A DNA stretch of 5,647 bases, taken from positions 1 to 5,647 of the forward strand of contig LVAC01000017.1 in assembly GCA_001602955.1 (NCBI GenBank). Direction: 5' to 3'. How positions within the stretch are numbered: the stretch's first letter is position 1; each line of letters opens with the position of its first letter. Shown in pieces: positions 1 to 5,647 of this stretch. The translations under genes and the position numbers were made by a program. The notes beneath the pieces are model-generated. The model saw only the letters and a program-made list of their open reading frames with translations, was not told the DNA's origin and ran no database searches. The DNA is from Sulfurospirillum sp001602955. GTDB taxonomy: Bacteria; Campylobacterota; Campylobacteria; Campylobacterales; Sulfurospirillaceae.

Positions 1-90
1 AAACTGACACACTCCATGAAACGATCAGAAATGCAGTCGATAAAGTACAATCTCATACTTTCAGCTCTTGAGCCCTGGAGAGTCCAATAA
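1..90 (+). CDS. C-terminal tail of an upstream operon gene (partial, unidentified)
   Basis: Reading from base 1, the plus strand is open for 29 codons and stops with TAA at 88-90. The last codons read YNLILSALEPWRVQ, an alternating hydrophobic pattern typical of a terminal beta strand. The stop shares its last base with the ATG of the next gene (TAATG), the usual junction of translationally coupled operon genes, which favours this frame. A competing frame starting at base 3 is also open and ends at TGA 69-71 (tail ...VQSHTFSSS); it would leave 18 bp before the next ATG and cannot be excluded. In known AIPR operons the gene just before AIPR is often a DUF4420-type PD-(D/E)XK nuclease-fold protein, and this tail is compatible with that, but 29 residues are too few to assign a family. 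That identity is inference. Confidence 0.5.
   Translation, partial: KLTHSMKRSEMQSIKYNLILSALEPWRVQ
77..82 (+). promoter_or_regulatory. Shine-Dalgarno site of the AIPR gene
   Basis: GGAGAG lies 7 bases before the ATG at 90, inside the coding end of the upstream reading frame. The strong match and good spacing fix this ATG as the start and show SD-led initiation in the host. Lying inside the previous gene, it supports translational coupling with it. Confidence 0.7.
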
Positions 91-2228
91 TGGCAAGACC
101 AACTATAGAAGAATTTCGAAAAACCCTAATGCACGAAGCAAGGCTCTCTGCGAGTCTCAGTGGAACTGGTAATACACTGCCTTTTATGGAGTACATTCTC
201 TCCGAACTACAAGGAACCAATTTCATTGATGATCCAAAAACATTTTATTGGAGTGGTAAAGGAGCCTCCAACAGTGAGATTCTGCTTTTTGGATATGATT
301 ATGATGAGGCTGACAATTCAATAAGTATTTATACGGGACTCTTTAGTGAAACCGATGAAATCACCACAATTACTCGAAGTCAGATAGATGATAAGGCGAA
401 ACGAGCTCTTCGGTTTGCCAAAGAAAGTCTGACCGATAAAAATTCTCAGTTTATCAGCAGTCTTGAAAACGATGCTGCCGATTTCAAGGAACTACTCCAA
501 GAGTTGGATCGAAGTCCGACAGGTATATCAAAAATTAAGGCAGTTTTCATAACCAATGATCGATTAAGCAGTCGTGTAAAAAAAATTGAAAGCAATGAAG
601 TGATTAAGGATATTCCTACAGAAATCCAAATCTGGGATATTGAGCGGTTATACAACCTACTAATCATCGCCACCAATGGGAATGAGGAGTTGGTGATAGA
701 TTTACTTGCCATTGAAAATATTGGAGTTCCTCTACCTTTCTTGGAAGTGCCTCAAGATGAGGAGAATCATTTCTCTTGTTACCTATCAGTAATACCCGGT
801 AAAATACTTGCACATATATACACTGAACATGGTAGCAAATTACTGGAGGGGAATGTAAGATCGTTCCTTAGTTCAAAGACTGCAGTAAATAAAAAAATTC
901 AAGCTACCATCAACACAGAGCCATCGAAGTTTTTTGTTTACAACAACGGGATCTCTGCTACAGCAACAGATGTAGAGTTTAAGAATGGATGCATTACCAA
1001 ACTGAAGAATTTCCAGATTATTAATGGCGGGCAAACAACCGCATCTTTGGCATATGCGAATAAAAAAAGAAATGTGGATATTTCCCAGATTAGTGTACCA
1101 ATGAAGCTTACTATCGTCAAAGAAGCAGATCCGGTAGAAATGGCGAGTACAATCCAAAAAATCTCTCGATCGTCCAATAGCCAAAACAAGGTATCTGATG
1201 CAGATTTTTTTGCAAACCATGAATTCCACATTTTGATGGAAAAGATATCCATACGTACGCAGGCACCTCCTGAGAAAAGCCATACATACGGTACATACTG
1301 GTTCTATGAGAGGGCAAAAGGCCAGTATACTCAAAAGAAAATGTTTCTTACAAAAGCTGGAATTGAAAAATTTGAAGAAGAATATCCTAAAGGCAAACTA
1401 CTATCAAAGACAGACTTTGCAAAGTATCACAACATTTGGAAAGGCTTTCCACAAGTAGTAAGCAGAGGTGCAATCACTAACTTTAATCATTTTGCCAATA
1501 CAATAGAGGAAGATTGGGAGAAACAACATAAAAAAGCAAATTATAACGACTTCTATTTTAAACAAGTCTGTTGTATTGCTTCCCTCTACCGAAGCCTTGA
1601 AAAAGAGATCACCGTTACTAAGCTTGATTGGTATAAAGGCAGCTACCGTGCCAATGTAATCGCCTATACCCTATCACTTTTCTTCAAACTTCTTTCCCAA
1701 AACGTGACCAATAAAGTATTTAACTTTCCAAAACTATGGAATGATCAAGAGCCTAATGTAGACCTAGTCCATGTATTACTACAAATCGCAAAAGCCGTTT
1801 ATTTTGAGCTAATTAGCCCAGATCGCGATGTTGAAAACGTTACTCAGTGGTGTAAAAGAGAGTCATGTTGGAAGAATATTCAAACAAAATTTGCTAACTA
1901 TAAGATAGACATTGGGAGTATTTCTCCATATATTGTCTCTTCTGAACAGGTAGTATCTGCAAAGATTGATTCAAAGAAATCGCAGAGGCTCGATAATGAA
2001 ATTAATTTATTGAGTCAGGTAGTATCTCAGGAGAAAATTGAACGATGGACGTATTTACCCCAGTACGTGGAGCAGCATAAAAATGAAATATCTCCCACGA
2101 TAAACGAACTGCAAGCTGTAGATGCAGTGATAAAAATGTGTACAGGAAAAGGTGGCAATGTTTCTGATAAAATGTGTCTTTTAGCATTAAGTGTCTGGAA
2201 CAAGGCTACAGATAATGGATGGAAGTAA
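90..2228 (+). CDS. AIPR-family abortive infection / phage resistance protein
   Basis: A 712-residue soluble protein with no signal peptide or membrane segment. The AIPR domain is clear: NVRSFL at 255-260, N267 with KKIQATI, FFVYNNGISA at 281-290, and the signature block FQIINGGQTTASLAYA at about 308-323. Similarity to the family appears to continue through about 490 (TYWFYERAKGQY near 402-413). Residues 1-200 form a mixed alpha/beta region, with a hairpin around 63-86 and an IWDIERL strand-helix at 181-187, that precedes AIPR domains in related proteins; it may be a restriction-endonuclease-like fold, but I see no complete catalytic D-ExK set. The C-terminal third is mainly helical. AIPR proteins occur in phage-defence loci with C5 methyltransferases, MORC/MutL-like ATPases and Z1 helicases; their biochemical activity is poorly defined. 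The start is fixed by the SD site at 77-82 and the TAATG overlap with the preceding frame. The next gene begins 3 bp after the stop, in the same reading frame. The family call is firm; the mechanism is not known. Confidence 0.9.
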   Translation: MARPTIEEFRKTLMHEARLSASLSGTGNTLPFMEYILSELQGTNFIDDPKTFYWSGKGASNSEILLFGYDYDEADNSISIYTGLFSETDEITTITRSQIDDKAKRALRFAKESLTDKNSQFISSLENDAADFKELLQELDRSPTGISKIKAVFITNDRLSSRVKKIESNEVIKDIPTEIQIWDIERLYNLLIIATNGNEELVIDLLAIENIGVPLPFLEVPQDEENHFSCYLSVIPGKILAHIYTEHGSKLLEGNVRSFLSSKTAVNKKIQATINTEPSKFFVYNNGISATATDVEFKNGCITKLKNFQIINGGQTTASLAYANKKRNVDISQISVPMKLTIVKEADPVEMASTIQKISRSSNSQNKVSDADFFANHEFHILMEKISIRTQAPPEKSHTYGTYWFYERAKGQYTQKKMFLTKAGIEKFEEEYPKGKLLSKTDFAKYHNIWKGFPQVVSRGAITNFNHFANTIEEDWEKQHKKANYNDFYFKQVCCIASLYRSLEKEITVTKLDWYKGSYRANVIAYTLSLFFKLLSQNVTNKVFNFPKLWNDQEPNVDLVHVLLQIAKAVYFELISPDRDVENVTQWCKRESCWKNIQTKFANYKIDIGSISPYIVSSEQVVSAKIDSKKSQRLDNEINLLSQVVSQEKIERWTYLPQYVEQHKNEISPTINELQAVDAVIKMCTGKGGNVSDKMCLLALSVWNKATDNGWK
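2221..2225 (+). promoter_or_regulatory. Shine-Dalgarno site of the methyltransferase gene
   Basis: GGAAG overlaps the last codons of the AIPR gene and sits 6 bases before the ATG at 2232. It supports that start and an independent or coupled re-initiation right after the AIPR stop codon at 2226-2228. No room is left for a separate promoter between the two genes. Confidence 0.6.
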
Positions 2229-2231
2229 TCG

Positions 2232-3779
2232 ATGGCTGATAGATATAAGGTTCTAGATATTTTTGCTGGTGCAGGAGGCTTAAGTTTAGGCTTTCTGCAA
2301 ACGGGCAGATTTGAGATTACGGCTGCTTTTGAGAATAACAAAGCTGCACAGGAGACCTATAAAATTAATCATACAGGAACCGTCCTGTACAATAATGTTT
2401 TAGAAGCTGATTTCGATAAGCTCATCCAAACGCATGGACATTTCGATGTTATCATTGGAGGACCCCCTTGCCAGGGCTTCTCAAATGCCAACAGACAGCA
2501 CAACCAACTAATTAATATGAACAACCGATTAGTAAAAACTTATGTTGAGTTCATCAATAGCTTATCGCCAGAAGCATTCCTCCTTGAGAATGTAAAAATG
2601 CTTGGTTCAAAAACACATAGGTTCTTCTATTCTGTAAATGATCCTAAAGAAGTTAAAACGTATGGCTCTTTCAATTCTGAAGACGTACTGATTTATGGTG
2701 GAGATTTTGGTATTCCTTTTGAGAAACTCATCATTAATGATTGTGTCAATTGGCCCAATATCAAATCAGAGCCTCGACATCATATTGCATTGAGAACTGT
2801 CAAACGTAGGCTCAATAAAGGCAAGATTGCCGACTCAGAAATAAAAATACTGTTTGAGCTTCTTGAATCATTCTGTGCAATTGCACCAGACCCTGAGTTA
2901 ACCATACCCATCAGAGATTTTTTACAGCAAACAAAGGATTTGCAATATCCACTTGATGAGATGATTACCGTTCTGAATATAATCGAGGCCTTACTCAGAC
3001 TTGAGGACATTGCAGAAAACAAAATTATTGTATCTTCTTGGAAGTATGATAATTCTCGATTATATTTATCTATTAATTCTTATACTGTAATTGATTATTT
3101 GAATCATGAACTTGAAAAAGAGTATATTCTAAACCCTGAGATTCCCAATGCAGTTGATTATGGGGTTCCCCAAAATAGAGAACGGTATATCATCTTGGGA
3201 ATCAGGAGGAAGTACGGAAGACAAATTGAATTTCCTCGCAAATCGGACATGGTTACAAATGTAAATGATGCTATAGCTGATTTATATGAGGTAACGCCTT
3301 CAGAGAATGTGGAAGACACACCCGTACATTCTGGCTCTCAGAAATATACAGGTGCACTTCAGAATCTACGTGACAGCAAGGATATTTATAATCACATTAT
3401 TACCAAGTCCACGCCTATTGCCATGCAGCGTTTCGCAAATATCAAACAAGGAATGAATTTTCATTCACTGGGCCAAGACCAGAAAAAGAATTATGCAGAT
3501 CCGAGCCGAACTCAAAACTCAATATATCTTCGCCTTGATGAAAATCAGCCAAGTGCAACTGTCACCAATGTACGTAAAGCAATGTGGATTCATCCAATAC
3601 AAGATAGAGCAATAAGCGTCAGAGAGGCTGCAAGACTGCAATCATTCCCTGACTCGTTTAGGTTTTCCGGGACTAAAGATCAACAGTATCAGCAAGTTGG
3701 TAATGCAGTTCCACCAATGTTGGCTAAAGCACTAGCAGAATCGGTTGTAGATGCCTTAGATTCAAAACCTAAGCCTTGA
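2232..3779 (+). CDS. DNA (cytosine-5-)methyltransferase with large insertion between motifs VI and VIII
   Basis: A 515-residue enzyme expected to transfer a methyl group from S-adenosylmethionine to carbon 5 of cytosine at a specific DNA site. Visible motifs, in order: motif I, VLDIFAGAGGLSLGF at 7-21 (SAM binding); motif IV, GGPPCQGFS at 76-84 with catalytic Cys80; motif VI, ENV at 119-121; motif VIII, QNRERYIILG at 314-323; motif IX, RAISVREAARLQSFPD at 459-474; motif X, QVGNAVPPMLAKA at 488-500. All key residues are intact, so it should be active. The target recognition domain is about 330-455. The distance from ENV to motif VIII is about 190 residues, against roughly 40 in compact enzymes such as M.HhaI, so residues about 130-278 are an extra, mostly helical domain. 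It follows the AIPR gene by 3 bp and is surely co-transcribed. It probably provides self-marking for a restriction-like defence system. The cognate site cannot be read from the sequence. Confidence 0.95.
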   Translation: MADRYKVLDIFAGAGGLSLGFLQTGRFEITAAFENNKAAQETYKINHTGTVLYNNVLEADFDKLIQTHGHFDVIIGGPPCQGFSNANRQHNQLINMNNRLVKTYVEFINSLSPEAFLLENVKMLGSKTHRFFYSVNDPKEVKTYGSFNSEDVLIYGGDFGIPFEKLIINDCVNWPNIKSEPRHHIALRTVKRRLNKGKIADSEIKILFELLESFCAIAPDPELTIPIRDFLQQTKDLQYPLDEMITVLNIIEALLRLEDIAENKIIVSSWKYDNSRLYLSINSYTVIDYLNHELEKEYILNPEIPNAVDYGVPQNRERYIILGIRRKYGRQIEFPRKSDMVTNVNDAIADLYEVTPSENVEDTPVHSGSQKYTGALQNLRDSKDIYNHIITKSTPIAMQRFANIKQGMNFHSLGQDQKKNYADPSRTQNSIYLRLDENQPSATVTNVRKAMWIHPIQDRAISVREAARLQSFPDSFRFSGTKDQQYQQVGNAVPPMLAKALAESVVDALDSKPKP

Positions 3780-3783
3780 ATCA

Positions 3784-3843
3784 GGATATATACGGGTTGG
3801 TGGAAATTCGATACATAGGAATTATGCTGACCCGTATATCTCC
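3784..3843. repeat. Imperfect inverted repeat between convergent genes, possible bidirectional terminator
   Basis: ATATACGGGT at 3788-3797 pairs perfectly with ACCCGTATAT at 3830-3839. One mismatch out (3787 T with 3840 C), GGA at 3784-3786 pairs with TCC at 3841-3843, giving a 13-pair outer stem with one mismatch. Inside it, AATTC at 3805-3809 pairs with GAATT at 3819-3823 around a 9-base loop. The element fills most of the 71-bp gap between the methyltransferase stop and the stop of the opposite-strand gene, where a two-way terminator is expected. Against this, neither side has a T-run after the stem and the loop is long. A protein-binding site is another option. Confidence 0.45.
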
Positions 3844-3850
3844 GAGTTCG

Positions 3851-5647
3851 CTAAAATGTAAACCGTCCATCAGAAAAATGAAATTGTGGATCCTTCTTGA
3901 TACTATTTGGCACTCCTCCCTCACACAGTCCATTATCCAATAGAAAATCTTCCATTTCTACTTCTGATAACGTCTTGATGGAGTTTTTCTTTAAAACATT
4001 AGCTACTAAATCGTTGTAAAAAAAGTATTTGGAATTCTTCCTGACAATAATGAAGAAATATTGAAGTCTATTCTCTTTATCAACTGGTAATACTCGGTAT
4101 CTGGATTCAAGCAAGGACAAGAATGATTCCAGAAGATATGCATTCCAAGGTAAGTCAAAGTGCGGAAAACTTGAAAAAGGCTCCAGAGACGATGATAGAC
4201 AATACTCATCACCATCCATCTCTATACTGAGTATCCTGTTCACATCATCGCTCCATTTTTCAAATTGAGAAAAAGCATCTTTAGGAATGAATCGCGAATT
4301 CGATACACGTACATGGCTGGACTTGGCCATGAGAATAATCCCATTAGTTATCGACATCTGACTCCAAGAAAACAATTCTCCATATGTAAATACTTCGTTA
4401 TCAGTGAATTCGATCCTAAAGAACTTCTCTCTAATCAGCTCTGGAATAGTTTTGTTCGTTGATTTTTTCAAGAGTATATTAGGTTGTTGAAAATTGAACA
4501 GATTACTTAAATAGGACTGACAAAAGTTAAAAAGTTCAATTTCATTTGAAATATGATTCTCCTCCATCATTGTCTTGTTTGCCAGTAAGCATTCAGCATA
4601 AAACAGGCTCATACTAGTAAAACCATTATTTCGTTCAATTTGCTTACGTAATAATGCAGCAAACTCATTCTTGAGTTGTGTTGTGTTCCTTAAATAATCA
4701 GTATGAAAGTATGTGGTATCGCCCCATTTAATTACTTTCACAGACTTCTTAATCTCGCTCTTACATATTGAGTCATTCTCTCCAAATAACTCCTTGCAGA
4801 GATCGTTCTTCAGAATTGGATTTCCACCATTCATTTTGATTAATTGATAGATATCATTATCAATATTGTTTGAATCGGAGTTTCTTGTACTAACAAATTT
4901 TTCATTAAAAGTAAACTCATCCGTGCAAAGTGACTGAAGTAAACTTTTGAGAGCTATTGGATTAGAAATATTTGTTTCGTAATTCAATCTTCCTTGAAAC
5001 CGATTGAAAATATCACTGTAATACTTTTCAGAACGTGAGTCTTCTTGGATATACTCCCAAATTTCATCAAGCAATTTCTGAGAGTAATGTACGCTTTTAG
5101 GTGCAATAAAAACTCCATTCCCCCAATCTAGTAAGGCATTTTTACATATAGAAATCATTTGACGTCTGTTTGTAGGGAGGGTTGATTGAGGATACTTCCG
5201 GAGAACCTTATCTCTCAAGTCAATTATTTCAGCTTCATCTTTGGTCTGTATACCATGAGGGTATTCCTCAGCAACTACTTCTATTACAATTTGATGCAAA
5301 TATAAATTTCTCGAAGCTCGTTTTGGTGCACTGTATTGTGCATTTCCTACCTGTAAAAGGTCCCCTACATTTTTTATACTGCCTTTTGTACTGGAAGATG
5401 TGTAAATATTTCTACTTTCCCTTTCAGAAGCTGATGGCAATACAGGAAGCCTTTTGGAGCCTTTTGCTTGCTTCGCATTACTTTGAATTTCCTCATTCTC
5501 GAGGAGAGAGACTAAACCTTTTGCTATATCCTTTTTGAGAGAATAGTCCAGCATTAGGCTCCATGCATCAAATTTCGGGTAGCCTTTCTTTCTTAATGCT
5601 ATTTTCTTACAATAGATTGCGATAGCGATTAACTTCTTTTCAATATC
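3851..5647 (-). CDS. Unrecognised large protein with winged-helix-like segments, 5' end outside the window
   Basis: I do not recognise this family. The stop is TAG at 3853-3851. An ATG at 5554 would give 567 residues, but the frame stays open for 31 more codons to the window edge, and that stretch reads as protein (KKLIAIAIYC, GYPKFDAWSL), so the gene very likely starts further right. The ATG at 5554 has only a closely spaced GGAG, 4 bases away. Numbering from that Met: residues 25-80 are a basic, serine-rich linker, probably disordered, with SRNIY at 47-51 echoed by SRNLY at 81-85. Three segments look like winged helices, with helices followed by a beta wing: about 86-155 (wing DWGNGVFIAP), 233-288 (wing VIKWGDTTYFHTDYL) and 370-427 (HVRVSNSRFIPKD). 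A fourth helical unit may lie at 508-543. There is no visible Walker, nuclease or methylase motif, no signal peptide and no membrane segment. It converges on the methyltransferase gene across a 71-bp gap. DNA binding is inference; a role in defence rests only on location. Confidence 0.8.
   Translation of the reverse strand, partial: DIEKKLIAIAIYCKKIALRKKGYPKFDAWSLMLDYSLKKDIAKGLVSLLENEEIQSNAKQAKGSKRLPVLPSASERESRNIYTSSSTKGSIKNVGDLLQVGNAQYSAPKRASRNLYLHQIVIEVVAEEYPHGIQTKDEAEIIDLRDKVLRKYPQSTLPTNRRQMISICKNALLDWGNGVFIAPKSVHYSQKLLDEIWEYIQEDSRSEKYYSDIFNRFQGRLNYETNISNPIALKSLLQSLCTDEFTFNEKFVSTRNSDSNNIDNDIYQLIKMNGGNPILKNDLCKELFGENDSICKSEIKKSVKVIKWGDTTYFHTDYLRNTTQLKNEFAALLRKQIERNNGFTSMSLFYAECLLANKTMMEENHISNEIELFNFCQSYLSNLFNFQQPNILLKKSTNKTIPELIREKFFRIEFTDNEVFTYGELFSWSQMSITNGIILMAKSSHVRVSNSRFIPKDAFSQFEKWSDDVNRILSIEMDGDEYCLSSSLEPFSSFPHFDLPWNAYLLESFLSLLESRYRVLPVDKENRLQYFFIIVRKNSKYFFYNDLVANVLKKNSIKTLSEVEMEDFLLDNGLCEGGVPNSIKKDPQFHFSDGRFTF

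Noticed and set aside
873..1334. Long minus-strand open frames opposite the AIPR gene (also 938-1252 and 1117-1317)
   Set aside because: They lie fully antisense to a well-recognised AIPR domain, have cysteine-rich, composition-skewed translations with no family signature, and lack a convincing SD site.
1947..2027. Direct repeat CAGGTAGTATCT at 1947-1958 and 2016-2027
   Set aside because: The copies are in the same frame 69 bp apart and encode similar QVVS segments; 12 bp in an AT-rich gene is weak evidence of anything more than a small coding coincidence or an old duplication.
2780..3022. Minus-strand open frame inside the methyltransferase insertion
   Set aside because: The plus frame is continuous through the insertion and joins motifs VI and VIII; the antisense frame is short, serine-rich and without features.
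3780..3850. Classic rho-independent terminator or a small RNA gene in the convergent spacer
   Set aside because: No GC-rich stem followed by a T-run on either strand, and no promoter-like sequence; only the imperfect inverted repeat can be supported.
5182..5538. Plus-strand 118-codon open frame opposite the large minus-strand gene
   Set aside because: It is antisense to a continuous frame with good protein character and has no recognisable domain or SD site.
1..5647. Mobile-element ends, attachment sites, CRISPR repeats, tRNA genes, toxin-antitoxin pairs
   Set aside because: No transposase or integrase motifs, regular repeat-spacer pattern or cloverleaf-forming sequence was seen, and there is no non-coding stretch over 100 bases to hold them.

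Overview
The window is an AT-rich bacterial segment, almost wholly coding, that looks like part of a phage-defence or DNA-modification island. Clear purine-rich Shine-Dalgarno sequences (GGAGAG, GGAAG) precede both complete genes, so the host uses SD-led initiation. That fits Firmicutes or Proteobacteria better than Bacteroidetes, but the sequence does not fix the organism. There are no rRNA or tRNA genes, CRISPR repeats, transposase genes or IS ends.

Left part (1-3779, plus strand): a tight operon fragment. The last codons of an upstream gene overlap the start of a 712-residue AIPR-family protein (the family named for abortive infection and phage resistance) in a TAATG junction. After a 3-bp gap comes a 515-residue DNA (cytosine-5) methyltransferase with all main catalytic motifs and an unusually large insertion between motifs VI and VIII. 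AIPR proteins next to C5 methyltransferases are a hallmark of the modification-linked systems built around a MORC/MutL-like ATPase, a Z1-domain helicase, a PD-(D/E)XK protein (DUF4420 type), AIPR and often Vsr. The other components, if present, would lie left of the window; the truncated leftmost reading frame may be the tail of one of them.

Middle (3780-3850): a 71-bp convergent intergenic spacer, largely occupied by an imperfect inverted repeat with a perfect 10-bp core and a smaller nested repeat. It could be a bidirectional transcription stop, although it lacks the U-tract of a standard intrinsic terminator.

Right part (3851-5647, minus strand): a large protein I do not recognise, read towards the methyltransferase gene. 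Its C-terminal end is here, but its frame is open to the right edge, so its true start probably lies outside the window. It shows several segments that read like winged-helix DNA-binding modules joined by helical spacers, and a basic, serine-rich linker. By position it may be a further, undescribed member of the defence island, or the last gene of an adjacent unit.

A working model, which is inference: the methyltransferase marks host DNA, AIPR and the unseen upstream ATPase, helicase and nuclease components act on unmodified or invading DNA, and the convergent multi-winged-helix protein is either an accessory DNA-binding factor or part of a neighbouring system.
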